NCBI RefSeq assembly: GCF_021155765.1
Contig: NC_060115.1
Location: forward strand, 6,118,493-6,182,492
DNA from: Diprion similis
Lineage: Eukaryota; Arthropoda; Insecta; Hymenoptera; Diprionidae
Direction: 5' to 3'
Length of the DNA stretch: 64,000 nt
Below, piece by piece: positions 25,680-37,789 of the stretch (position 1 is its first letter; each line of letters opens with the position of its first letter). The translations under genes and the position numbers were made by a program. The notes under the pieces are model-generated. The model was not told the DNA's origin and did not search any database. It worked only from the letters and a program-made list of their open reading frames with translations.

Positions 25680-28600
25680 CGTAGGAAATTCGGTGTCGTC
25701 TAATTCAAGTACTCTGCACGTAAACCGGCCAAATATAGATTCTTGCGTAATTTACAACGGCTATGCAGTTATTCCAATCCCAGATATCAAGATCCAGTTG
25801 ACCTTGCCTCGTGGGTATCAAATTATCGGGTGCAATGGCCGTTGCATTTAATTTTTATACACTCCAATAAATTGTGGACGAGGTGATGAGAGTTTTTGGA
25901 CAGTTCGAAGTGGCGTTGCACTGGCCATCAGGCAATTGTAAAATTTGGCTTACGATTAGCCGCCTATATATGCACTTGTGAGGCTCACCAGATACGAGTA
26001 CACTCTAGTCGGATATTTTTTATCTCGCTCACCGGACAGTGCCGTACTCTGAGATGCAAAAAAATTAGCGTTAATCACTGTTTTTTCGTTTTTTGGCTAT
26101 CATACGAATATTCAATAATTTACCAGATTATCATCTTGATCCGTTCACGTGAAAATGAAAATATTGACTCGAAAGACCTTTATTTGAGTGAATAAATACT
26201 TTTTGGACAATTTTGAGATGTTTTGGACACGTTCCAGAAATTAAGTTTTTATCAAAAAATTTGCGTTTTCCTAGCAATGCAAATGTGAGAATAATCCTAC
26301 AAAATAAATAGCGGCTGTCGATTTTTTCAGAAGATTTCACGCCTGTTTCATATACTTGGCAATTATTTAAAATGCAGTCTATCTCGAGAAAATCGTAAAA
26401 AACGAAAATTAAGATCTTTAACCATAGTGTATAAGCAAAAGTTGTGTAATTTGCCCAGAAAATTCCAACCATATGTACAAGAATCGCTAAATCTGGAGAG
26501 AAAAAGATGGAAAAATTTTTGGTACAACACTGAGATATGAAGATTATCATAAATAGATGTTGGGTAAGCCAGGATACTGCATTTTATCACTGTTTGCATT
26601 TTATCTGCACTTATCGCCATCCGCATAACGATAATACACGTTTTACGTACGTGCAGGCGAGCGATTATAGCAGCTGCAAGTATAAGAGCACAGCGGTTTG
26701 AATTTGAAAATTACAAAAAATTCATTAATTTGCTGTCACTCGCTGCAAGTATAAGAGTACAGCGGTTTGAATTAGAAAATTACAAAAATTTCATTAATTT
26801 GCTGTCACTCGGTTGATCGTCTTCATTTGAACATAAATATTTGCGAAAGCGTAATACAGTGCAACGTGATAAATATCTTAACAGTCATTGTATAACACAG
26901 TTAACGCGGGTACTACATGTAAAAATAATTAAAAAAAAAAAAAAAATACCTTTCAAGCCAGAAACAAATATTTTGTAAAATTCCGTAAAGTCGTGGATCA
27001 CAGCTCTGTAAAAATTTCAGACTGCACTTTACTTGTACTGTATGAAGAATTATTTTTCAGTTCTCGGCAAAGGTGAAATTATATAGGTATAACCAATCAA
27101 TCAAATCGCTGTTCATAATTCGTATTTAACTTGTAGATGACGCCAAAGTACTTCTAGGCAAGAAATTAAAGGCACGAATGCTTGTTGCGAGATGAAAACT
27201 GTGATACTGTATTCCGACTACAATATTCAGTGAAAATAACACGACGAATAGTTGCGGAATTAGAATATTCGACGTAAGAGTCAAGCTACGAATATATAAG
27301 TAGGTACAATTGTAATTTGTATGCTTTGAGGTTGAAACTTGTGATTTCAGCGGCTGGAATAAGATTTAGAGTTGATTATACTTTTAATTTTTCATTTTGT
27401 TATTATTTTTTACTTTCAATATCAGTAAGCAAACGAAGACGCATACGTGATTACAGCGTGATACAGGCTTATACTACAGACGAAATTTTATGTAACCGTC
27501 GAAATTTATTGCGACGTTATGGCATGCAAATAAATCTAATATGGCCTACAATTGCAGGGGAAAAGCCTAACAGACTTTGAATTTATTTGCCAAACTGCAA
27601 TAATCTTCCTAGGACGCACATCACCAAGCTTGCCTTTCGTGCATTATCTTTATTCTTTCGGACTGATATATGTTTTGACTTTACAGATATCATATCTTGA
27701 ATCTTATGGTCGGTAGGAAATCACGAAATTAAACAATTAATTAACAAACAATCTTGAGGCTTACCAAACTCCAATCTCGGGACGTATATGTATATAACAG
27801 CTATAACATTACCGATATTGAAATGATTCAAGATCTCAACTGAGCTGCCGGAATTTTTCCGGACGATTGAGTCAGCTGAAATAATTTGTTTCGTATCCTT
27901 AACTTTGTTTTCCCAAGTGATCCCGTCACCTAACAATGCAATTCTCGCAATACTCATCACGGCAATCGACGGGATACTCATTTGCAATTGAATTATACCT
28001 AGATGTAAGTATGACTTTAATAACTGCAGTGAAATCAACGCTGCAGAGCATCTACTACGCGTACACTGTACACGTATGAAGTGATATGAATTTAAGGGGG
28101 TGCCATAGTCGGTTTCTACATGTACCTCAAACGCGAGAAATGGCTTAATTAATAGCCCCATTCTATACGCAATTCTGAACAAAAACACTCTGATTCATTT
28201 TCATTTGACGCAGAAACAAAAAAATTGTATGAGTTCGAAGAATCCTTTGGGATTCGATGATTTATAAGTAATAGGTCCAGACGAAGTCATGAAAATCATG
28301 GAAATCGAGAAAATATGATTTTTTCGTCTGTATGTGTCGCAGACAAATAAAGATATGAAAAATTATCGAGTTTGATGCAATAATCGCACCGCAAAAAAAG
28401 AACCTGTAATATTTGCTAATTGATATACGAGCTTTCGTTTCGTCGATCGACCGACAGAGCACGCGTCAATCAAATATACAAGATCCGTCGGTAAAACCGT
28501 CATGCCAGCCTCAGTGCGATTATATCATGAAAATCGATAATTTTCATACGATATATATGTATATATAGGTATATTCATTTTTTGCCAAAAGCGACAGGAA

Positions 28601-29346
28601 ATTCGATGTAAGAGTAAAAAACATAATGCCAATAAAAAAATTGCGTTACAAATTCTTATTTGTAAATTACTCTTCTCGCTGCCGTCCTCGCTGCCGTCAG
28701 CAGAGAGAATTCTTCTGATGAGTAAGTGCTTCTTCGCACTCTCTGGAATACATTGTCTAGTTATAAAAGCTCATGATTTCTTTACAAATTAACCTCCAAC
28801 GGTATAAATAGACAAATTTTGAAACCGAATGACGTAGCAAAGAAAGAAAGTCAACCAGTGAAGTACCTTTATGAACGGTTATTTAATGTAAAAAATACAG
28901 TGCCATATTAAATTGTAAGCATCATCCGACGAAAATATTATACATACATAATATCTTATACGTATGATTCATAGTCTCAGATCTATATAACTAAGCATTC
29001 GACGACGAGAAGAACAGTGGTAAAAAATCATGTATACATTGAAAAGTCTTCAAGAATTTATGAATAGTCGGTGAAATCTTCAGAGACAGACAAACATCTC
29101 GCTGAGAGCTGGAGGAAGCCTTAAAAAATATGTTCGCGAAGAATACTGTGTACTTATAATAATTTATGACGATTATTTCCATTTCCGAGTGGTGAATGGA
29201 ACAAGAGCTTTATATGTGCTTTACCTCCTTGTCGAACGCTCAAAATATGAACAGTCTGCGAGACTTATGGCTCGAATGCCAGTAAAATTCTGTGACAATG
29301 AATCATAGAATCTGTTCATACTGCGGTACAATAACAGTCCTAAAAT
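25680..29346. other. Spacer between first and second EcKL genes
   Basis: No gene recognised. It contains a 69-bp tandem duplication (26673-26810), a poly-A run near 26928-26946 and scattered short ORFs (for example minus 27721-28188 and minus 26131-26550) with no conserved motif. No EcKL remnant was noticed by eye. Confidence 0.55.
26673..26810. repeat. 69-bp tandem duplication
   Basis: Two adjacent copies, 26673-26741 and 26742-26810, both starting GCTGCAAGTATAAGAG and ending TTTGCTGTCACTC. They differ at only a few positions, indicating recent duplication. Confidence 0.9.
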
Positions 29347-30591
29347 TTATATCCAATTCTCCTTTACGTATATTAAACTGATGTCGACCAATCGTTTGCG
29401 AAACTCATCGGTAGGCTCAATTTGGGACAGTGTTGCGAAATTATTGATGCTGGGGTCATTCTTAGCATCTGCTGAGATAAATCTGGCCATCAGCATGCAG
29501 TGAAAGTACTCTGCATCGGCAGCAGCGGCTAATTGACCGTTGAAAGAATGCCTGGTAAACAAATTGACGTCACAACCGAGCCTCGCCAGATAAGATAAGA
29601 ACTTCTCATAGTATAAATCGACGAGTTCCTCCATATGCTGAGAGACAACTTCCGGCTCGCAGCTCGAGACGATGAAGAACACAAGATCCCGCATGGGGTT
29701 GACGTACATGTACGTCTGAAAGTCGATGAACTTGAGGCTCTCCGGTTCGCCGTTAGCGTCATCGCGGAACATCAAGTTGTTCGTCCAGAGGTCGGTGTGA
29801 ACTATCGCACCCCAGGGTTCCTCCGGTTCCTGTTTCCAGGCATCGAGAACGGGGCGTAGAAGGACTTTCTCGATCCTGGGCAAGTGTGGGAGCAGAACTG
29901 GAATATCCTTGAGGGTATTAATTAGGTACATAACACACTCCGTAAGTCTCTCTGGGCTCGTGTCTTGAGATTTAACGTTTTTCTTAATCTCATCAAAGAC
30001 TTCCGGCTTTTTCAACTTCATCGCAACACTCAGGACGTGGAACCGAGCCAGCTCTTCGACTGCGAATTTCGCGTGGACCAAGTCAATGCCAACCATCCTG
30101 TCCATGCAGGCGTAGTTCTTTACCTTAAGATTCTCCATCAGGATAACCGCATCGTGATCGAAATTCTCGTCCACCTCGTTCAGTGACAGTCTGGCACCGT
30201 AGAGCTTCGGAAGTGAGTCGAAGAGCTCGGATTCTGGGATTCCGCATTCGCGTTCCAAGGCTTTGAAGGCCGGCACGATTTCCGTGAACATGTTTATCTC
30301 CTTCCGGAAGGCGACCGGACTGTGGAATATAATCTTCTGGAACTCAGTCGGCGGTGTCATCTTGGCGATTAGCGACAGCTCCTCCGGTTCTGAGTTTGGT
30401 CCATCGCGTCTAACGACAGCTTCAATGCTGAGCAACGTACTTCCATAATTTTCTCCTAGAGGCACCAGGCTGCTTGATGTAAAACTGTTAACGATAAGAC
30501 TGTCACCAAATTTTTTTCGCAGCAGAACGTCGAGGTCACGCAGTTCGACTTCGATTCTTCCCTCTGGAAACTTTGCTTTCCCATCACCCAT
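29347..30591 (-). CDS. Ecdysteroid-kinase-like (EcKL/CHK) protein 2
   Basis: A single uninterrupted coding exon of 414 aa. The frame is open upstream to a TTG at 30630, but the ATG at 30591 (MGDGKAKFPEG) aligns with the starts of the two neighbouring paralogues and was preferred. Family hallmarks: DHDAVILMENL (about 146-156), LARFH (181-185), catalytic loop HTDLWTNNLMF (265-275) and FIDFQ (288-292), all intact. It is a predicted small-molecule kinase of the ecdysteroid 22-kinase/CHK family, probably cytosolic, with unknown substrate. It shares its N-terminal block (DVLLRKKFG) and overall length with the copies at 32605 and 36368 but is more diverged from both than they are from each other. 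Confidence 0.94.
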   Translation of the reverse strand: MGDGKAKFPEGRIEVELRDLDVLLRKKFGDSLIVNSFTSSSLVPLGENYGSTLLSIEAVVRRDGPNSEPEELSLIAKMTPPTEFQKIIFHSPVAFRKEINMFTEIVPAFKALERECGIPESELFDSLPKLYGARLSLNEVDENFDHDAVILMENLKVKNYACMDRMVGIDLVHAKFAVEELARFHVLSVAMKLKKPEVFDEIKKNVKSQDTSPERLTECVMYLINTLKDIPVLLPHLPRIEKVLLRPVLDAWKQEPEEPWGAIVHTDLWTNNLMFRDDANGEPESLKFIDFQTYMYVNPMRDLVFFIVSSCEPEVVSQHMEELVDLYYEKFLSYLARLGCDVNLFTRHSFNGQLAAAADAEYFHCMLMARFISADAKNDPSINNFATLSQIEPTDEFRKRLVDISLIYVKENWI

Positions 30592-30677
30592 GACGGTGAT
30601 ATATTCTTCACGAATGACAACGACGTCCAAGGTTTTCCGTCAAAACGTAAAGCTTCAACTAATTTCTCTCGCGACAT

Positions 30678-32604
30678 ATCATCTCATATTTATTGTACAA
30701 GTCCCCTCTGTAAACTACACTGTCTCATGACGCAATGCGGATAGATAAAAAAACTCCATTGATAAGGTGCACTTGTAGAGAAACGTGTGGAGATGTGAGC
30801 GGTATGTACTTTGGATACGTTTTCACAAGTCATTCCAGCTCGTTAGACGACAAACTGAGAGTTTTTCTCATCTTTTAAAGTAACGTCAACTTCTATTCTC
30901 GAACATCACAAATGCTGCCAGAAATAACTTTACAGGTTAGATTGCGCAACCCTTTAGACACAATTTTTACACCGTCATGCTCACGTAACAACATGAATTT
31001 CTTGTACCAAGTAATTTGTACTCAATTTTTATGCAATTAACCAAAATTACAGCGTAACACTTATGTGCGATTATAAATGCAAATAATCTTCTAGCTTATC
31101 TATTATAATCTATTTACTTCATATTCATCCTTGATGAACGGAAATTCAAGATTACACTTATAAATTACTATTGCTGTTTCACTTTTCATTCGATGTCTTC
31201 TTAATAAATTCGATTACCAGGAATGTAAAAACTTGACCAAATTTCTAAGACCACAGTACCGCAGAACCTGTAGTTGACTGACCATTGAAAGCAAGTAGCA
31301 GTTTTCATAAAGCTGAAAATCAGATTCATTTCGCCCAAATAATGCCCATCATACGGAGAGGTACATACAATTATAATGTTGTAGCCACGAACCTACAAAG
31401 AAACACAAAAAAAGGGCAGCAGAATCCAAATTATGCCAGCATAGATTGCATTTGATCTTCATATTCAGGAAGCCGATAACTGGACTAAGCAAATACGCGT
31501 ACTTCACCTGCTGTGTATACGAACAGTTATTGTTTGTAGCGAGTAAATATTCCCTTTTCAGCAGCTGTACCTACATATTACCTGCAAATGCCGGGACGTT
31601 TGGTAGGTGAGAAACGGTTGAAAGGCAGCATGAATCCGCCTGTGTATAGGCAACTTACGTTACGTATTCAGCATTAAAAGTACTTCTGCAAATTATTTTA
31701 GAGATTATATAACCGCCACCTGAATTGATTGAACGATGATTGTACGTAAAAAAAAACACCTTTGAACAGGCGAAAATTTTTAGATTTTGTCCTTCACTTA
31801 CAGCTAAGAACTTGTTCCAGGATATGGATGTGGCCAGCTGTGTCATTCATTACGCAATAATTTAGTAAAATTTTTTATTTGCTGGCGATGTCCATGTCCA
31901 AATAAATGAATCCAGCAGCCATCATAAATACGATTACAGTTTATTTGTGGGCATAACTGCGGAAAATAGTTAAAATAAACAATAAACAATAAACAATGAA
32001 AAATCTACAAAGAATCGGAATAGGTTAACGTCACAATTACATTTGAATTGTTATTATTCAGGAAAACATTATTGCATTTATCAAAAGATACAAAAATGTT
32101 TGTAGTTATATACATGCACATACATATACATACATACCTATTTGATACCATGACACAATATATTGAAAATATAGATCTTCCAAATTACTGACAGTAAAGA
32201 ACGAAAACTATTTTTGTTATCTCGAGATTAGTTTGTCTGTCTTTCGTTACTATCTCTGCGTTTCAACGTTATTTACTGTATGTTTGTATTTTTTATCGCT
32301 CGGTAATTTACGTAAGGCATGTTGTGGTGCCGTCTGCTTAAGGCTATGGAAGAGTGTAGCCTGGGTATTTTATATTTCGTTTTGTATACAACGAGTAAAT
32401 GAAACTGTAAGATGGTTAACGAATTAAAGTGGTGCCAGCCAATGTTATAATACTCCGCTCGTCTGACTGATGGAAAAACAAAATCGCAGTCTCACGCATG
32501 CTCCTTGCCCGCGAAACTTAAGGCGTAATTAATTTGGTACTACTTAAAAGATCTCTAAATTTGGCTTTACTAATTTTGAAAATAACGATAATAATAATAA
32601 TAGC
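30678..32604. other. Spacer between second and third EcKL genes
   Basis: AT-rich, no gene recognised. Short repeats of CAATAAA (about 31977-31999) and ACATACAT (about 32112-32136) are present. The left part should contain the promoter and 5' UTR of EcKL 2, the right part the 3' UTR of EcKL 3. Confidence 0.55.
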
Positions 32605-33852
32605 TTATAACCAGTTTTCTTTGGCAAATTTCAAAGTGATCTCAACCATTCGTTTGCCAAACTCGTCCGTAACCTTAGCGCTGAACACATCCTGGGGAGT
32701 TCCAGCACTGGGGTCCTTCTGAATATCCGCATTGACAACTTTGGCCATAAACATGCAATGAAGATACTCATCTTTGGCGGCAGCCTGAAGGTGCTTATTG
32801 AAAGACTCCCTGGAGAAGGATGTCACGTCACATTCTAATCTCACAAGATGAGCTATGAACTTTTCGTAGTATAAATTGACGAGATCATGCATGTGCATAT
32901 CCTGCACTTGTTTCTGGCAGCTTGAAATTATGAAGAATACGAGATCCCGCATCGGGTTTAGGTAGAGATAATTCTGAAAATCTACAAACTTCACGTCTTC
33001 CGGATTGCCATTCGCGTCATCTCGAAACATGACGTTGTTCACCCAGAGATCCATATGGAGTATTGTACCCCAGGGTTCGTCCGGTTCCTTGGTCCAGCCC
33101 TGCTCGTCCGCGTTGAGCAGCGCTTGTTCGGCCTTGCCAATTTGCGGAAGAGCATCGGGAGCCTTTTTCAAGTGTGTTAGCATCGATTCTATTATGTCAT
33201 TAAACTGTCCTTTCCCGATTAGCATCGACTTCGCATGCTCTTTGATGACCTTGAATAATTTTGGTTTTTTTAACTTCATGGCGACACCCAAGGCGTGAAA
33301 CCGCGCCAGCGCTCCAATGAGAAATTTCGAATGAGCCAAGTCAACGCCGACCATCCTGTCCAGGCAGGCGTAGTTCTTCACCTTGAGGTTCTCCATCAGG
33401 ATCACAGCATCGTGATCGAAAGTGTCCTCCGCCTCGTTCAGCGAGAGTCTTGCGCCGTAGAAATTCGGAAGTATGTCGAAGACTTCGGATTCCGGGATGC
33501 CGCATTCGCGTTCCAAGGCTTTGTAGGCCGGTCCGATGACCTTGAACATGTTCATCTCCTTCCGGAAAGTGAACGGACTGTCGAACATCTTCTTCTGGAG
33601 TTCGGTCGGCGGTACCATTTTAGCGACAAGGGACAATTCCTCTTGCTCCGAGCTCGGCCCGTCGCGTCTGACGATCACCTCCACCTTAAGCATCGAGCTT
33701 CCGTAGTTTTCTCCCGGTGGAATCAGGCTGCTCGTTGTAAAATCGTCGACAATCAAGTTGCCCCCAAATTTTTTCCGTAGAAGAACATCGAGGTCGCGTA
33801 AAACGACATCGATTCTCCCCTGCGAAAGCTTCGCTATTTCATCATCCATCAT
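32605..33852 (-). CDS. Ecdysteroid-kinase-like (EcKL/CHK) protein 3
   Basis: A single-exon gene of 415 aa beginning with two in-frame ATGs (MMDDEIAKL); the second gives the same length as the neighbours. Motifs: DHDAVILMENLKVKNYACLD, LARFHALGVAMK, catalytic loop HMDLWVNNVMF and FVDFQ, so all residues expected for phosphotransfer are present (a Met replaces the usual small residue after the loop His). Predicted cytosolic kinase of the EcKL family, substrate unknown. Residues about 47-207 are nearly identical, at DNA level too, to the gene at 36368, whereas the first 46 residues and the C-terminal half are clearly diverged, pointing to gene conversion between the two. Confidence 0.94.
   Translation of the reverse strand: MMDDEIAKLSQGRIDVVLRDLDVLLRKKFGGNLIVDDFTTSSLIPPGENYGSSMLKVEVIVRRDGPSSEQEELSLVAKMVPPTELQKKMFDSPFTFRKEMNMFKVIGPAYKALERECGIPESEVFDILPNFYGARLSLNEAEDTFDHDAVILMENLKVKNYACLDRMVGVDLAHSKFLIGALARFHALGVAMKLKKPKLFKVIKEHAKSMLIGKGQFNDIIESMLTHLKKAPDALPQIGKAEQALLNADEQGWTKEPDEPWGTILHMDLWVNNVMFRDDANGNPEDVKFVDFQNYLYLNPMRDLVFFIISSCQKQVQDMHMHDLVNLYYEKFIAHLVRLECDVTSFSRESFNKHLQAAAKDEYLHCMFMAKVVNADIQKDPSAGTPQDVFSAKVTDEFGKRMVEITLKFAKENWL
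33233..33714 (-). repeat. Near-identical tract shared by EcKL 3 and EcKL 4 (copy 1)
   Basis: About 482 bp matches 36996-37477 with only some eight differences counted by eye (about 98 percent). Identity falls abruptly on both sides while the reading frame continues. The tract is inside the coding sequence. Confidence 0.88.
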
Positions 33853-36367
33853 TAATTCAAATTAAAGCAGAACACGGGCCTTCTCGGTGCAACAGACAAC
33901 CAAAAGTAATATCAATCTATTTACGTCCAGGCTTCCTTGTAGCTATCAAATCAATTGTTTACATTTACACAATTGTCATGCTGCCAATTTGTGTCACGTG
34001 ATTGTGTAATCAGCTTGGCAGTGTCTGCCTGATGAAACTATCTACATATGTAAACGTGCGTTGCGTGTGCGCGTGACTTTCTTTCACTACTTTTCAATCA
34101 CACACGATGTTGTTACCTTTAACATTACTCAGTTCTTTCCACACGTCCGGGCTTGTTCAGCAAAAAGTAACGACCTTTTGAAATCACTACGTTTCTACCA
34201 TTAAATTCACGAATATTTTCAACCCCATGCGAAGAGCTCAACGTTCTCGAGAGCGTCACGCGTCACTAGCCGCATACTAGCCGCGTTGAAAACCAACACC
34301 AACGCTTCCAATTTATCCGCCTATTTATTCTCTCACTTCTTCTCGCCCCACTCTCAACGTTCGTCGACCTTGCAAATTCCCTCTCTTCTCGTCTCTCGTT
34401 TCTTTCCGGTGTCTTTATCGACTGTTTCATGATATTGACCACGGTTTCTTAGCTAACTTCTCTGCCCAGCAGAATCGTAGATTAGAATATTTAAGGAATA
34501 AATACGAAAATTTGCGAGGGAAAGAGTCACTTGAAAAATTTCTAATCGCTGTGAAAAACTTTGAAAATCCAAAGCACTTCTACACAATAAAGGTAACCGC
34601 ACACATCATATATTATTCACGCTCGAAAATCAAATTGTTCTCACGCATTATTCCGGGATATAGATATACCGGTAAAAAATTCTCGCGCAAACTAGCTTCC
34701 ATATGGTTCTGACCCAGAGGTACCAGGTATTCGTTATGAAACTAATGACAAGCAGATTCTACACCCGCCAATTTCTTCCTGCAAAATAGTATCGAGATCA
34801 TTAGACAATATTTATTCTTAGTAGATTTTCGCAAATATTTGTAGCGCCTCTCACAACACATGAACAGTTTCTCTCATTGGACGTTCTCGGATAATATCAA
34901 CTTCTAGTGCCTAACAAATCCTACTTGAAATGACTTACGAAACAGATTGTGCAATAATGAGACACATTTGTTACAGCATAAGGCTCCTGCAACGATTCAT
35001 TAATTTTTTATACCAAGGAATTTATACGTCTTTTCAGGTAATTACCTAGGAATATAACATGAGGCTCTGATTCCATTCGTCCCGGAATGTGGTTGTACCT
35101 ATTTCACAGTCATTCCTCATAAACTGAAATTCAAGATTATACTTCAATTCTGCTGGCTGATTTTTTTTCTTTGGTAAATCCCTGTAACTAACTGGATAAA
35201 TTTTGTTAGCAGTATGCGAATTAAATTTATTGTAATTGACTACCAAAGACAAGTGGCAGTTTTTCGTCAAGGTGAAAATCAAATCCACGTTGCAGGTGAT
35301 GTTCAACTCACTGTCAGGAGTAGTTACATAACGCCAGTCATGAACATCCAACAAGACAATAAACAGAGCTGTACTGCTGTACAATCAAAACTTCGCCAAT
35401 ACAGTAAATTCGATTTCCATATTCTTAATCTTATAAACCAAATCTTATTTGCTCGCCATTAGAGACTTGATATACTAAACGTCGTCGCGAAATATCTTAT
35501 TTGCTGGCCAATTTGCAGTCGGCTGACTTGTTAACTTGGGATAATAAAAGCTTCTCAAATGACCGTCCAAAGTTTATCTTTTATTGGACATAAAATATGC
35601 ACAGCCATGAAATTTCTTACAAATATTGCGTGATAAAACAGTTTTACGCAAACACATGAAAATTTTCTATAGCACTAACGGATCTGAAAAAAAAATGAGT
35701 ATCAGAAACATGCAGAGGCACTGCATAAAATAATTGATATATTATTTCTCGTAGCTAAGACTCATGAGATCAGGATGGGCATCATAACTCAAAATCTTGC
35801 TCGACACGAAATTAACATGATAGTTTTATATACATTATACAATTATAAAAAAAAGTGTCTATCAAAAGAGGAGCAAACATATTAACATAGTTTATCTATT
35901 TTCTACGACTAATCTTGAGTGCCTACTGCACATAATTTATAACGGTTAAACTAGAGGGTAAAATACGAGAGTTATCAGTCGCGGAGTGCAATTTGAAACT
36001 AAAAGAATCTGTGAGTGCAGCCATGTAATACTCACTAATCTTTAAACAAATTTACTGGAGAATCATAAGTGTAATTTCAAGAGTCTAGGCTACTTAAAAA
36101 TCGTGACAAAATTATAAAAACGGTTTATCGGTGCAAAGTTCAAACGTAATAAACCGAACAGCTGGTAGACCATTTTGCAATTCTTTCTTTCGAATCTTCC
36201 GTAAAAGGATCATCAAGTAATCCTCGTTCTGCGAATCTCCCGACGAGTTGTCATTCACCACGTGCGCAGGACCTGGAAGCTTATATTTTGTGTGAAGGCT
36301 AAGGTTCGATCAATTTTGCCGAATCTCTCAATGTAGCTATTCCAATTTTCGCAACGATAATAATAGT
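33853..36367. other. Spacer between third and fourth EcKL genes
   Basis: No gene recognised. The part near 34250-34350 is less AT-rich and carries a GCGTCACGCGTCAC motif (34253-34266) resembling one upstream of EcKL 4, so it may be promoter for EcKL 3. The minus ORF at 35046-35384 has no known motif. Confidence 0.5.
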
Positions 36368-37612
36368 TCACAACCAATTTTTCTCAACAAATTGCATCGT
36401 GATCTCGATCATTCGTTTGCCACACTCTTCTGCAATCTCATTGCTGAACAATTGCTCAGGACTACTCATGTTAAGGTCTTTCTGAGTATCTGCATTTACA
36501 ACTCTGGTCATAAACATGCAGTGCAAATACTCGACTTTGGCTGCGGCCTCAAACTGCTCATCAAACGACTCCCTGGAGAATAATGTCACGTCACATTCTA
36601 ATCTCACAAGATGAGATATGAACTTTTCGTAGTACAAATCGACCAGGTCGTCCATGTGCATATCCTGTACGTTTCTCTCGCAACTCGAGACGATGAAAAA
36701 AACGAGATCCAGCATCGGGTTTACGTAGAGATAATTCTGAAAGTCTACGAACTTCACGTCTTCCGGATTGCCATCCGCGTCGTCGCGGAACATGATGTTG
36801 TTCACCCAGAGATCTGTATGAGCTATTGTACCCCAAGGCTCGTCTGGTTCCTTGGTCCAAGCCTCTGTGTCAAAAGTACTTAACGCCTTTTCAATCCTGT
36901 CGAGATGCGGGAGCAGAAGAGCAGACTTCTTCAAAATAGCCAATACCGATTCAGTGTCGTCATCAGGCATTTCTTCGTCGTATCCCACCGACTTGGCATG
37001 CTCTTTGATGACCTTGAACAATTCTGGTTTTTTTAACTTCATGGCGACACCCAAGGCGTGAAACCGCGCCAGCGCGCCAACGAGAAATTTCGAATGAGCC
37101 AAGTCAACGCCGATCATCCTGTCCAGGCAGGCGTAGTTCTTCACCTTGAGGTTCTCCATCAGGATCACAGCATCGTGATCGAAAGTGTCCTCCGCCTCGT
37201 TCAGCGAGAGTCTTGCGCCGTAGAAATTCGGAAGTATGTCGAAGACTTCGGATTCCGGGATGCCGCATTCGCGTTCCAAGGCTTTGTAGGCCGGTCCGAT
37301 GACCTTGAACATGTTCATCTCCTTCCGGAAAGTGAACGGACTGTCGAACATCTTCCTCTGGAGCTCGGTCGGCGGTACCATTTTAGCGACAAGGGACAAT
37401 TTCTCTTGCTCCGAGCTCGGCCCGTCGCGTCTGACGATCACCTCCACCTTAAGCATCGAGCTTCCGTAGTTTTCTCCTGGAGGAACTAGACTACTCGTTG
37501 TAAAACTGTCGACAATCAGATGATCTCCAAATTTTTTCCGTAAAAGAGCGTCGAGATCGCGCAGGACGACATCGATTTTCTCCTGGCCAAGTTTTGCTCT
37601 TTCGTCCGTCAT
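36368..37612 (-). CDS. Ecdysteroid-kinase-like (EcKL/CHK) protein 4
   Basis: A single-exon gene of 414 aa starting MTDERAKLGQEKIDVVLRDL. Kinase motifs are intact: DHDAVILMENL, LARFHALGVAMK, HTDLWVNNIMF and FVDFQ. Like its neighbours it is predicted to phosphorylate a small hydroxylated substrate; members of the family include ecdysteroid kinases and proteins linked to detoxification. It is the upstream-most copy of the array as transcribed. The middle of the coding sequence is nearly identical to EcKL 3, with sharp edges. A 16-bp perfect palindrome of the form GCGTCACG-CGTGACGC lies about 180 bp upstream of the start. Confidence 0.94.
   Translation of the reverse strand: MTDERAKLGQEKIDVVLRDLDALLRKKFGDHLIVDSFTTSSLVPPGENYGSSMLKVEVIVRRDGPSSEQEKLSLVAKMVPPTELQRKMFDSPFTFRKEMNMFKVIGPAYKALERECGIPESEVFDILPNFYGARLSLNEAEDTFDHDAVILMENLKVKNYACLDRMIGVDLAHSKFLVGALARFHALGVAMKLKKPELFKVIKEHAKSVGYDEEMPDDDTESVLAILKKSALLLPHLDRIEKALSTFDTEAWTKEPDEPWGTIAHTDLWVNNIMFRDDADGNPEDVKFVDFQNYLYVNPMLDLVFFIVSSCERNVQDMHMDDLVDLYYEKFISHLVRLECDVTLFSRESFDEQFEAAAKVEYLHCMFMTRVVNADTQKDLNMSSPEQLFSNEIAEECGKRMIEITMQFVEKNWL
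36996..37477 (-). repeat. Near-identical tract shared by EcKL 3 and EcKL 4 (copy 2)
   Basis: Counterpart of 33233-33714, offset by 3763 bp. The boundaries are abrupt: beyond 37477 the copies drop to roughly 75-80 percent identity, and below 36996 they diverge strongly with different sequence in the residue 208-250 region. Confidence 0.88.
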
Positions 37613-37789
37613 CGTTAGTCCATACGATAAACAGTTAGCCCAGGTCTACGGCGAAACTGCGAACATTAAGTATAATAATCTCTGACCCTCTCCGGATTCT
37701 AGTATTTATCAATGAAACGCCCACTGTGAGCTAGTGTAGATGGTTCAATCGATGTTCCACCAGTTTGTACACACTGGTATCCACGTGTC

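Noticed and set aside
27721-28188. 155-codon minus ORF between EcKL 1 and EcKL 2 as a decayed EcKL
   Set aside because: None of the kinase motifs (HxD loop, FxDFQ, LARFH) can be seen in any frame.
30592-30630. Upstream TTG start for EcKL 2 (13 extra residues)
   Set aside because: The ATG at 30591 aligns with the starts of the paralogues and gives the same length; the upstream codon is not an ATG.
33295-33780. 161-codon plus-strand ORF, with a 143-codon twin at 37058-37489
   Set aside because: Both are antisense shadows of the EcKL 3 and EcKL 4 coding sequence; their similarity only reflects the shared conversion tract.
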